Assembly: GCA_017626295.1 (NCBI GenBank)
Contig: JAGAJB010000012.1
Span: 62,001-126,000, forward strand
Direction: 5' to 3'
DNA: 64,000 nucleotides
Source: Clostridia bacterium
Lineage (GTDB): Bacteria > Bacillota > Clostridia > Oscillospirales > Acutalibacteraceae
The position numbers and the translations under genes are program-made. The notes beneath the pieces are model-generated. The model ran no database searches, was not told the origin of the DNA, and saw only the letters and a list, made by a program, of their open reading frames with translations. Shown piece after piece: positions 36,233 to 44,447 of the stretch. Position 1 is the first letter of the stretch, and each line of letters starts with the position of its first letter.

Positions 36233-37516
36233 GTGTCTTACTATTCCCTAATTTATGAAGTAAAAATGGATGATTTAATGATTACGAACACAAACAAATT
36301 TAACAGTAAACGCTCAAATGAAATTAAGTCTTTTTCAAGTGAAGTTTTTAACTTTATCAAAAACCACAAACAAGATGGCCTTCTTCTTGAGGGTAATCTT
36401 AAATACTTTTCTTCAAAAAGGCTCATAGTTATTAGCAATGTAAAAATCGATACACTCAGTGCAATTGATTATATAGTAGGTTGCGATAATATATACATCC
36501 TGCAATATGCAAATTATGATGACACTTACCGGGCATATATACATTATGTCCAAGATCCTTCTATTATTTCTGTTGAGCCCGACATGGTAATCGAGTTGGA
36601 CAAACCACAACTTTCCAAACAACCGAAACTATCACTGCACGAATCAGAATTAATACATTCCTGGGGTTTTGAATATATAAAATCTAAAGAAGCCTTTGAT
36701 TATATTTTACAGAACAAAACTGTAGATGGTTTACCACAAATGGTTGTTGGTGTAATAGATGATGGTGTTGAAACAGGAAATCCTATTTTCAAAAACAGGC
36801 TCCTGAACGCATATAGTTTTGTTGGAGAATCACCTAATCCATATAAATCTGATATGGGACATGGAGCAAAAGTATGTAGTGTGTTAATGGAAAATACTTT
36901 AGAAAATGTGAAAATTATTTCATATAAGATTTTCTCAGAAAGAGAAACAACATTGTCAATACTACGGTTAGCGGAAATGCAAGCTGAGTTTGATGGTGTG
37001 GATTTTATAAATAGTAGTTATGGTATGTTCGTGAAATTTGAGAGTCGATTACATAAAGCTTTACACATAGCATCAGCTGGCAATGTAAAATGCAATACAC
37101 CGCAGTACCCTGCCGCTTGTGATGGTGTTATATCTGTAGCCGGAATTACTCCGAATGGTGTATTGTCCGACACCTCTACCTACGGAGATTGGGTAACGGT
37201 TGCAGCTCCAAGTGAAAATATTAAACTTCCGTCAATATATGGACTTAATGAATATATCGATTTTAGTGGAACCTCTTGTGCTGCACCATTTGTAACTGCA
37301 ATTTGTGCGATGATAAAAACTCAACATCCAAACTTGAACAATGAACAAATAAAACAGGTTCTATATAATTCTTGTGACACGGCTGATGTTCCGGTTAAGT
37401 ACGGGATTGTTAATATGTTTAATGCCCTTAGTTATTTGGATAACATAACTCAACCTGAAGCAATAAAACGAACTGTTGATTTCACACCAAAAGACCCCGA
37501 ACCAGCTTTAGTTTAA
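36233..37516 (+). CDS. Subtilisin-like serine protease (S8), no signal peptide
   Basis: A 427-aa protein. The first ~125 residues look like an I9-type inhibitory prodomain (ending SIISVEPDMVIEL). The S8 domain has Asp176/177 (GVIDDGVE), His210 (DMGHGAKV), Asn284 (ASAGN) and Ser348 (FSGTSCAAPF), so it should be active. No signal peptide or anchor. Start uncertain: GTG at 36233 or ATG at 36266, neither with a strong RBS. It sits between the Agr/RHS region and the GNAT gene, downstream of box B. Could be an intracellular effector or signal-processing protease; both are inference. Confidence 0.85.
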   Translation: MSYYSLIYEVKMDDLMITNTNKFNSKRSNEIKSFSSEVFNFIKNHKQDGLLLEGNLKYFSSKRLIVISNVKIDTLSAIDYIVGCDNIYILQYANYDDTYRAYIHYVQDPSIISVEPDMVIELDKPQLSKQPKLSLHESELIHSWGFEYIKSKEAFDYILQNKTVDGLPQMVVGVIDDGVETGNPIFKNRLLNAYSFVGESPNPYKSDMGHGAKVCSVLMENTLENVKIISYKIFSERETTLSILRLAEMQAEFDGVDFINSSYGMFVKFESRLHKALHIASAGNVKCNTPQYPAACDGVISVAGITPNGVLSDTSTYGDWVTVAAPSENIKLPSIYGLNEYIDFSGTSCAAPFVTAICAMIKTQHPNLNNEQIKQVLYNSCDTADVPVKYGIVNMFNALSYLDNITQPEAIKRTVDFTPKDPEPALV

Positions 37517-37703
37517 CTGACATATAGCAATTTTCGACAAATCTCGCAACATCATCTTGTGCAAAAAGTAGAAAAGATAAAAATTATAAAAATTTTTTGA
37601 AGTATTCCGCGAAATTTGTCATATATAAGTGGAATATAATTTATTAATAAAGGATAATATCTGATTATCAATAGGATATTTAAGCATACAAGGAGATTTT
37701 ATT

Positions 37704-38726
37704 ATGATGGAAAACTCATACCCAAATGAATTAGTCTATTCTTTAAAAGTTTTCAAATCAAATTGTGATGTGGATTTTTTAAAGGCGATGGACATATATA
37801 GGAACAATATAGTGTGGCAAGAAAAAACCCCTTTACAAGAAATTGCATGGGTAGCAGAAAATTCACACAGATTTCAAACTTCAAAACCTGTACTTTTTGG
37901 TATAACTCTAAATAACACAATAATTGGATATGCAGAAACTGCTTATATACCAAAAACTAAATTTATAACAATAGATTATCTTATTCTTGATAGAAAATAT
38001 AATACACATAGTGCTTTCTATACTTTCCTTATGCTGATTGTAGAATATTTTAATTGCCAAAAATACGATTATGACTTTATAATTACTGAAAAATTGGTGA
38101 AATCACCAAACGGTGAAGGTATTGAAGAATTAGATGAGTTTCAACTAGAGGGATTTAAAGTAATAAATCAGTTGTATATCCAACCCAAGTTGGAACTCAA
38201 TAATACAGATAGCGAACAAGAAGCTGTTTTGCTACTTTATCAAAGAAACGCAAATTCCCCGTACATAAGTAAGGAAACATATTGTAATTTAGTTGAGGCA
38301 TTATATTTTGATTACTATTATGAATGGGATTCATTCTTTTTGAAAGGTGAGAATCAAAAAGCTGAAAACTATAATAGATTAAAAGAAAACTTAGAAAAAA
38401 TCAAAGTTTTCTTAAAAGATGAAGAAATAGAATTGAATGGGTATCCGTTTAAGAAAATATCAAATGAAACCACGATAATACCTTTTAAGGATAATAAAAG
38501 ATTAAAACCATGGAAAGCGCTAATTTTTTTAATTCTTTTTTGTGTTGTTGCTCTAGGAGTAGTTTTAGCACTCAAAAAAATGAATGCTGAAATTATTATT
38601 GTCTGTTTTATTTTTGTTTTATTGCTTTTTGTATGGTTAGCTTTTATAGCTTTATCAGACGAACGAGCACTTGCAATACTTGAAAAAATACCTTTTGTTT
38701 CTAAAATTTTTGAGCAATTAAAATAG
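37704..38726 (+). CDS. GNAT-like protein with two C-terminal TM helices
   Basis: A 340-aa protein. The first ~190 residues fit a GNAT acetyltransferase fold (FGITLNNTIIGYAETAY; ITIDYLILDRKYNTHSAFYT; LEGFKVI), but the acetyl-CoA loop is not the classic R/QxxGxG/A. A linker is followed by two TM helices (LIFLILFCVVALGVVLAL and IIIVCFIFVLLLFVWLAF). AAGGAG precedes the ATG at 37704. It is 187 nt after the subtilase on the same strand; the pair may be functionally linked. I know no defined system with this pair. Confidence 0.6.
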   Translation: MMENSYPNELVYSLKVFKSNCDVDFLKAMDIYRNNIVWQEKTPLQEIAWVAENSHRFQTSKPVLFGITLNNTIIGYAETAYIPKTKFITIDYLILDRKYNTHSAFYTFLMLIVEYFNCQKYDYDFIITEKLVKSPNGEGIEELDEFQLEGFKVINQLYIQPKLELNNTDSEQEAVLLLYQRNANSPYISKETYCNLVEALYFDYYYEWDSFFLKGENQKAENYNRLKENLEKIKVFLKDEEIELNGYPFKKISNETTIIPFKDNKRLKPWKALIFLILFCVVALGVVLALKKMNAEIIIVCFIFVLLLFVWLAFIALSDERALAILEKIPFVSKIFEQLK

Positions 38727-38873
38727 TGACTTTTGTTGTGGTTTAATTTAATTGGGTGCGACAAAAACCAAAAACATTCAAGTGCCTTTGATATACATTC
38801 GATTTTTTGGGGGTGAATCGCAATATAACAGATGTTTTAATAACAATTTTTAATAATCAGGAGTAATAAAATT

Positions 38874-39503
38874 ATGGTAAATGAAAAAATGTCGTTTATC
38901 ATTGTCCTTGTGGGCGTTTCCGGTTCAGGCAAAAGCACATTAAAAAAACATGCTATAGAAAAAATTAGCGATATATCTAATATGATTGCTGTTACCAATC
39001 GTATGGCACGTACAACCGAACAAAATGGAATAGATAAATTATTTTATTCCAACTATGAATTTAATAAAGCAGTTCTATCCGGTGAATTATGTTTGATTAA
39101 TAAAGTATATGGTAACATGTATGCATTTCGTGTTTCTGATTTTATTTCAGGGGGTACATATCTTACGGAATTACATTATAAAAATTACAATGATTTTATA
39201 AATTATAATAGTAATACTGTAAACATATATATTAGACCATCGAATATTATATTTGCTCAGACAGGTATATATTCAAGAGGAGCGACTCAAAAGGAGATCG
39301 ATTCTCGTATTAATTCATTACAACAAGAACATAATACACTAGAACAACTTGCTAAAAATGGTTTTTTTGATTATACCTTTATTAATGACTATACCGATAC
39401 AAGCGTTCAAGAATTTATTGAACTTATAAAAGATATTATAGATAATAGGAGCAACATATATGAAAATAAAAAAAGTACTACCGCGTATAATAACCAAAGT
39501 TGA
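38874..39503 (+). CDS. Guanylate-kinase-like P-loop nucleotide kinase
   Basis: A 209-aa protein with Walker A GVSGSGKST and the guanylate-kinase pattern: TNRMARTTEQNGIDKLFY, then FNKAVLSGELCLINKVYGNM. The later lid region is divergent. It is not the housekeeping Gmk type because the GMP-binding part is altered. First gene of a tight plus-strand operon; the next gene overlaps its end by 44 nt. It could phosphorylate a nucleotide used by the deoxyribosyltransferase-like partner, or regulate it. Role is inference. Confidence 0.75.
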   Translation: MVNEKMSFIIVLVGVSGSGKSTLKKHAIEKISDISNMIAVTNRMARTTEQNGIDKLFYSNYEFNKAVLSGELCLINKVYGNMYAFRVSDFISGGTYLTELHYKNYNDFINYNSNTVNIYIRPSNIIFAQTGIYSRGATQKEIDSRINSLQQEHNTLEQLAKNGFFDYTFINDYTDTSVQEFIELIKDIIDNRSNIYENKKSTTAYNNQS

Positions 39504-41166
39504 TACAACTGCAATCCAAATACATATAAATCATACACGCAAAAAAAAATTGGTGTATACATCCTTTGATGGAGATTACATGCATTTTCTTCAACATATG
39601 TTGAAGTTTACTCAAACTAATGGATATTTACCAATAAATCCGGAATCTGCTTTAGGTTATTATGTTTCAACCACCACACATGGTGGAAGTAAGATACCTG
39701 TGATGAAGGATTGTATTAAAACCGAATCTATTTGTGATGAAATGTGGATATTCAATCCTAAAGATGGGCATATTCCAGAAGGGGTTCTTGCGGAAATGAT
39801 GGTGTGGTTGGAAACAAAAAACACCGGTATAAAGCTCATTCCTTTTTTTGATAAAATGAAAATTGCCCTTGATATCAATACTCCGATTGATCTTTCGCAA
39901 TACACATTTTCTTGTGAAAACATTGAAAGTTATATTTCAAATAGAAAGCAAAGTGATATTGATGAAATAAAAAGTAAACTATTAGATTCATCAAACAATC
40001 AATCTTGTGCATACATTGTTGCAAACTTTTTCAACTACAAACATATTGATTGGGCTCGTTCTTATTGTTACCATAATGGATTCTGTCCGATATCTCCACA
40101 GAACATTATGCCATATTATTTATACAAAACCAGAGCCGAGAAAATTGATCAACAATATTTAATAGATAGACTTACACTCTTGGATAAATGTGATAAATTA
40201 TTGTGGTTCACCAATACAGTGGATTTTGAAAATGAAGTGGATTGTTTGGATGTACTCTCTGCAACTGAACTTTATTATTGGTTTAAGTATAAAAATCCAG
40301 AAGACATCTATATAATCGATTGGAAAGATGCGGGTGTTCCCAAATATACAAATAAAGAAAACTGGGCATTAACAACAACAGAGGTTGAAGAAATAACTAA
40401 CATTAATACAAAGGATGTTACTTTCAGAAAACTAATTCAAGAATATGAAAAGCAGATAAAGGATGAATTTAATATTTTTAAAGGTGATTTATTAGGCAAG
40501 GATGAATGTAATTTTATAAAGAGTGATATGAATGCTTTCCTTTTTGGTTTGATTTCCGATCAGTCTGTAAAAGCGGAACTAGCTTGGTCTTTACCTTATA
40601 GGCTAAAACAACGTTTGGGGCATTTTGATATTCATCAAATAGCTGAGATGCAGATAACTGATTTGGAAAGAGTAATTAAAGACAAGCCTGCGTTACATAG
40701 ATACCCTTCAAATATAGCCAAATATCTTATATTTGCAAGTCAAACATTAATAAATAATTATAATGGTGATGCAAGTAACATTTGGGCTAATGGCGTTAGT
40801 GCAGAAGAAATCGTAAAACGTCTAGAAGAATTTAAAGGCATTAGTCACAAAAAGGCCGCTTTGGGAAGTTTATTGTTAGTGCGTGATCTAGGTGTAGAAA
40901 TAGTAGATAAGGAAAATATTAATTTAGCTTATGATATACATATTCGTAGGATATGTCTTCGTACAGGTTTAATTACCCAAGACTCTCTCAAAAATGTTAT
41001 TGCTGCAGGCAAAAAAATATTTCCTGAATTTCCTGGAAGACTAACATCAGCTTTTTGGGCAATAGGTCGTGACATTTGTAGGCCAAGTGATCCTATGTGT
41101 ACAAGATGCCCTCTTGATAGTGTATGTGATCATAATATTTATTTAGGAGGTGATATACATGCATAA
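39460..41166 (+). CDS. Fusion: two deoxyribosyltransferase-like domains plus EndoIII-type DNA glycosylase
   Basis: A 568-aa protein of unusual build. Two tandem N-terminal domains (about 25-145 and 180-290) resemble nucleoside 2-deoxyribosyltransferase-like/DUF4406-type folds (YTSFDGDY, GYLPINPESALG, CDEMWIFNP; then FCPISPQNIMPYYL, CDKLLWFTN). The C-terminal ~200 residues form an HhH-GPD glycosylase: GISHKKA holds the lyase Lys, AYDIHIRR the catalytic Asp, and CRPSDPMCTRCPLDSVC is a complete C-x6-C-x2-C-x5-C [4Fe-4S] loop. ATG at 39460 with AGGAG. Predicted to remove an unusual base from DNA; the N-terminal domains may bind or process the nucleotide. Confidence 0.82.
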   Translation: MKIKKVLPRIITKVDTTAIQIHINHTRKKKLVYTSFDGDYMHFLQHMLKFTQTNGYLPINPESALGYYVSTTTHGGSKIPVMKDCIKTESICDEMWIFNPKDGHIPEGVLAEMMVWLETKNTGIKLIPFFDKMKIALDINTPIDLSQYTFSCENIESYISNRKQSDIDEIKSKLLDSSNNQSCAYIVANFFNYKHIDWARSYCYHNGFCPISPQNIMPYYLYKTRAEKIDQQYLIDRLTLLDKCDKLLWFTNTVDFENEVDCLDVLSATELYYWFKYKNPEDIYIIDWKDAGVPKYTNKENWALTTTEVEEITNINTKDVTFRKLIQEYEKQIKDEFNIFKGDLLGKDECNFIKSDMNAFLFGLISDQSVKAELAWSLPYRLKQRLGHFDIHQIAEMQITDLERVIKDKPALHRYPSNIAKYLIFASQTLINNYNGDASNIWANGVSAEEIVKRLEEFKGISHKKAALGSLLLVRDLGVEIVDKENINLAYDIHIRRICLRTGLITQDSLKNVIAAGKKIFPEFPGRLTSAFWAIGRDICRPSDPMCTRCPLDSVCDHNIYLGGDIHA

Positions 41167-41833
41167 GTCCTTTCCTATTATTTCTTGTTTATCTAGCTTG
41201 ATCATAAATAGAATTATGACGATTTGTGTTCGCCATTCATATAATACCAATGATTACAATGCTTGTTACAGAAAAAGAGAATACTTGACCAGTTTTGAAG
41301 AAAAGTGCATAGCGCAATTTCTTTCGGTTATCAATAATCCAACACCCAAAATACTTGATGTGGGTTGTGGTTCGGGAAAGCCTTACGACCAATTTTTATT
41401 ATCAAAAAATTGCCAATTAGTCGGGGTGGATATTAGTAAAAAGCAGATAGAACTTGCTAGACTTAATGCACCTTCGGCAAAATATATTAATATCAATTTT
41501 TTACGATATAATACATCAGAAAAATTTGATGGTGTCATAATGCTATATTCGTTATTTCATGTAAGCAGGGAATATCACAGAAGTTTTCTTGAAAAAATAT
41601 ACTCAATGTTAAATGATGGTGGAAAAGTGCTGTTGAATGTTCGGAAAGAAGATAATTTATTAAAATTCCGACATGATTTTTGTGGCAAATCAATGTTCTG
41701 GAGTCATTATGACTATAAAACCTTTAAAAAGATTCTTCGTGAAACAGGTTTTAAGTTTGAATTTTTAGGTGATGAAAAAAACAGTGGTAGTTCTGAAAGT
41801 CATGTGTGGTTGCTCCTCCATAAAAAAAACTAA
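41159..41833 (+). CDS. Class I SAM-dependent methyltransferase
   Basis: A 224-aa protein with motif I ILDVGCGSGKPY, the acidic residue in VGVDISKKQ, and FDGVIMLYSLFHV as motif IV region, typical of small-molecule or tRNA-type Methyltransf_11/25 enzymes rather than DNA methylases. ATG at 41159 with AGGAGG 6 nt upstream, overlapping the previous stop by 8 nt. Part of the kinase/glycosylase operon. Substrate unknown. Confidence 0.82.
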   Translation: MHKSFPIISCLSSLIINRIMTICVRHSYNTNDYNACYRKREYLTSFEEKCIAQFLSVINNPTPKILDVGCGSGKPYDQFLLSKNCQLVGVDISKKQIELARLNAPSAKYININFLRYNTSEKFDGVIMLYSLFHVSREYHRSFLEKIYSMLNDGGKVLLNVRKEDNLLKFRHDFCGKSMFWSHYDYKTFKKILRETGFKFEFLGDEKNSGSSESHVWLLLHKKN

Positions 41834-42049
41834 TGTTGAAATGATGTCGTTCTATGTTAGTGGAGGTATTAACAGTAAAATATTGATATAATCTCTTTAT
41901 TAAAGTAAAAGAATTGTCGTTGTTGCTAGTTTGATGAAAATATAGAATGTTTAGTTGAAACATTATCATTTGTTGATGGTTAAGGATGTACAGTTATAAC
42001 CATTTGTTTAACTTATAATTAGATTATTGTTAGAATTGAGGATATATAT

Positions 42050-43045
42050 ATGAAACCTAAAGTTTTTATTGGTTCTTCTGTAGAAGGATTGGAAATTGCC
42101 AATGCCATTCAAGCTCAACTTGACTATTATTGTGAAGCTACGGTTTGGAAAGATGGTATATTTAAGTTATCAGAAAATGCTCTTGAATCACTAGAAAAAA
42201 CATTGAACAATATGGAATATGGTATTTTTGTTTTTTCTGATGATGATGTTTCCAAAATTCGTGATATAGAAAATCCAACTGTTCGTGATAATGTGTTATT
42301 TGAATTTGGATTGTTTATGGGTAAATTGGGTAGAGAAAAAGTCTTTTTTATCGTTCCAGAGAATGTTAAAGATTTACATCTGCCAACGGATTTATTAGGA
42401 ATTACTACAGGTACATATTTTGAGCGAGATGACGGCAATCTAATATCTGGAGTTAATACTTTTTGTGAAAATGTAAAGAAAATCATAGCATCGTTTAATC
42501 TTAACAATTATGGTTTGATAAAATATGGTATGTTTCAAGACTTTGCGAGTGATATTTCCTTAGCATTAAAACAGAGCGAAAATGTAACCCTATATTTTAT
42601 TCATTCAAGAAGTTGGAGAGAAAATAATCATAATGCAATTATTGATTTTTTGCGAAATGAAAAAAGTAAAAAACTTACAGTTTTTTTGCCTGATTTTTTG
42701 AATGAGAGTCTTATGAATAGTTTTAAAGATAATTTTTCTGACGGGAAATATATACCAAATCTTATAGAAGATGCTGTAAAATTCTTTTTAGAATTAAAGT
42801 CGGACTATCCTGATAAAATAGATATACATTTATATGCTTTTTATCCAACATATTCTTTTTATATGTTTGATAAAACAACTATAATAGCATTATATCCAAC
42901 CACTGATAGAAAGAAAAATGTTCCTACTTTCATGATAAACAATACATCTGGGTTTTATCGATTTGTAGCAGATGATTGTTTAGTTTTAAAAGAAGTATCC
43001 ATTGATATGAGTGAGTCTCATTTGTCAAAAATTAAGGAGGATTAA
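42050..43045 (+). CDS. TIR-like nucleotide-binding protein (CAP12/PycTIR type) with C-terminal domain
   Basis: A 331-aa protein. Residues 1-150 form a TIR-like domain of the PF10137 type: KVFIGSSVEGLEIANAIQ, EYGIFVFSDDD, and the hallmark RDNVLFEFGLFMGKLGREKV. Relatives in CBASS and Pycsar systems (CAP12, PycTIR) degrade NAD+ when activated. The catalytic Glu would be in FEFG. Residues 150-331 (FIHSRSWRENNHNAIIDFL; TFMINNTSGFYRFV) are a domain I do not recognise, probably sensor. It starts 216 nt after the methyltransferase and couples to the Fpg-like gene 3 nt downstream. Confidence 0.82.
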   Translation: MKPKVFIGSSVEGLEIANAIQAQLDYYCEATVWKDGIFKLSENALESLEKTLNNMEYGIFVFSDDDVSKIRDIENPTVRDNVLFEFGLFMGKLGREKVFFIVPENVKDLHLPTDLLGITTGTYFERDDGNLISGVNTFCENVKKIIASFNLNNYGLIKYGMFQDFASDISLALKQSENVTLYFIHSRSWRENNHNAIIDFLRNEKSKKLTVFLPDFLNESLMNSFKDNFSDGKYIPNLIEDAVKFFLELKSDYPDKIDIHLYAFYPTYSFYMFDKTTIIALYPTTDRKKNVPTFMINNTSGFYRFVADDCLVLKEVSIDMSESHLSKIKED

Positions 43046-43048
43046 AGA

Positions 43049-43822
43049 ATGCCAGAATTACCAGATTTACAAGTTATTGCACAAAATTTAGAAAAAATAT
43101 ATGCCGATTGTCGTTTGCAAGACATATACTTAGCAAAATCAGCTAAAGTGAACGCTAGTTTCGAAACATATAAAGAATTGTTAGTAGGTAAAAAAGTTGA
43201 AATGATCTTTAGATTTGGAAAAGAAATTGGCATCGTTTTTGAAGGAGGTCATTCCTTATATCTTCATCTTATGCGAGAGGGAAAATTATTTGAGTCTAAT
43301 GAAGGTATAAAAAATGTGGTTTTGCAGTTGCTTTTTTCTAATGGAAAAATGTTAGTGATGAGCGATTTTATGAAACAAGCAAGGGTTTTTCTTGATCCTG
43401 AACTAACTGATGTCCCTGACCCACTTGATGAACATTTTACAATAGAATATTTTAAGAGTCGCCTTACCGAAAAAAGTAGAACAGCAATTAAGACTTTTTT
43501 GATTGATCAGGATAATATTTTGGGGATTGGAAACGCTTATGCCGATGAAATTTTGTGGCTAACTAAATTATCTCCTTTATCTAAATGTGGGAATCTTCCA
43601 GAAAATGTAGTGCTTGAGTTGTATGATAATATTCGTTGTGTATTAGATAATTCTATACAAAAAATCAAAGAAATCTCTCCTGATACTATATCAGGAGAAA
43701 TAAGAAGTTTTTTGAATGTTCATAACAAGGATAGAAAATTAACACCATCAGGACACGAAATATTAATTAATAAAATTGGTGGAAAAATAACTTATTTTAC
43801 AGAAGAACAGATATTGTATTAA
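43049..43822 (+). CDS. Fpg/Nei-family DNA glycosylase lacking the zinc finger
   Basis: A 257-aa protein. N-terminal MPELPDLQVI carries the catalytic Pro and Glu; GGHSLYLHLMREGKL is the usual HLxM segment; DQDNILGIGNAYADEILW is the H2TH motif. The C-terminal zinc finger is degenerate: GGKITYFTEEQ occupies the GR.T.YC.xCQ position, and all Cys ligands are gone, giving a zincless finger as in some eukaryotic NEIL1-type enzymes. GGAGG precedes the ATG. It closes the operon with the TIR-like gene. A housekeeping MutM would normally keep the zinc ligands, so a special substrate is likely. Confidence 0.88.
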   Translation: MPELPDLQVIAQNLEKIYADCRLQDIYLAKSAKVNASFETYKELLVGKKVEMIFRFGKEIGIVFEGGHSLYLHLMREGKLFESNEGIKNVVLQLLFSNGKMLVMSDFMKQARVFLDPELTDVPDPLDEHFTIEYFKSRLTEKSRTAIKTFLIDQDNILGIGNAYADEILWLTKLSPLSKCGNLPENVVLELYDNIRCVLDNSIQKIKEISPDTISGEIRSFLNVHNKDRKLTPSGHEILINKIGGKITYFTEEQILY

Positions 43823-43974
43823 TTAGCAAATAAAACACATAAAAATTTAATGTATTATATTTTTTTGGTGGTATGTTTTTATAGCCTTTAAAAACCTTTT
43901 GTGTATAATTGTGTTGCAAAAGTTAAATAAAACACTTATACATTTCAGACTATGATTATCAACAGAAAACATAC

Positions 43975-44014
43975 AAACCGACCTACACAATTGAAAAGTG
44001 TAGGTCGGTTTTTT
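43975..44014. terminator. Terminator between the Fpg-like gene and the tRNA
   Basis: Perfect 14-bp stem AAACCGACCTACAC/GTGTAGGTCGGTTT with a 9-nt loop and T-run; serves the plus-strand operon and, read backwards, the tRNA-Ala transcript. Confidence 0.9.
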
Positions 44015-44091
44015 TGGTGGAGCATAGGGGGATCGAACCCCTGACCTCTTGACTGCCAGTCAAGCGCTCATCCCAGCTGAGCTAATGCCCC
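44015..44091 (-). tRNA. tRNA-Ala (anticodon GGC), intact, inside the island
   Basis: A 77-nt cloverleaf including encoded CCA. The acceptor GGGGCAT pairs fully with ATGCTCC, including the G3-U70 alanine identity pair; D-arm AGCTC...GAGC, anticodon arm CTTGA-CTGGCAG-TCAAG (GGC), T-arm GGGGTTCGATCCCC. It lies 25 bp inside the island's right arm and differs in acceptor and T stems from the split host tRNA-Ala, so the island brings a replacement for the gene it breaks. Confidence 0.95.
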
Positions 44092-44115
44092 GTATATTAT
44101 TGTGTTTTGTAGCTT

Positions 44116-44162
44116 GGGGGTGTTTATCTGTTAATTCGCTCTCCCAACTGAGCTACGCCCCC
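44116..44162 (-). pseudogene. Island right arm joined to tRNA-Ala 5' part
   Basis: Plus strand: arm 44116-44137 (inverted copy of 16831-16852, one mismatch), core GCTCTCCC (44138-44145), then the complement of a tRNA-Ala 5' part ending at 44162. On the minus strand this reads GGGGGCGTAGCTCAGTTGGG and continues to AGAGC, a normal acceptor strand, D-stem and D-loop, after which the tRNA is interrupted. Its other part is at 16772-16830. Confidence 0.85.
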
Positions 44163-44447
44163 GTATTTTGAAGTAAGAAGTAATAGTGAATAGTGAAGAA
44201 GTGTGTGCGAGGTATGTTATGCTGTTTTCTTACTCCACTATACTTTTTACCGTTTGAGTATATCATCAAAAGTACTTTTAGTCAAGAAATTTTTACTTTT
44301 TCGCCAATTCCTGTACGGGCAATGATAGCCATAAAATATTTATTGGTTTAAAATACTAAAAATTGTTATAAATTGTTTACAAAATTGTTTTAAATGTGCT
44401 ATACTTGAATATGTCTAAAGTAAATCTTTTTTGAAAGGATTGTTTTT
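44163..44447. other. Intergenic region at the island's right flank
   Basis: No gene. It starts with a short run of GAAGTAAGAAGTAATAGTGA-like degenerate repeats (about 44170-44205) and ends with the promoter of the secreted hydrolase. Confidence 0.5.
44376..44405 (+). promoter_or_regulatory. Promoter of the secreted hydrolase gene
   Basis: TTTACA (44376-44381), 18-nt spacer and TATACT (44400-44405), about 42 nt before the ATG. Confidence 0.6.
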
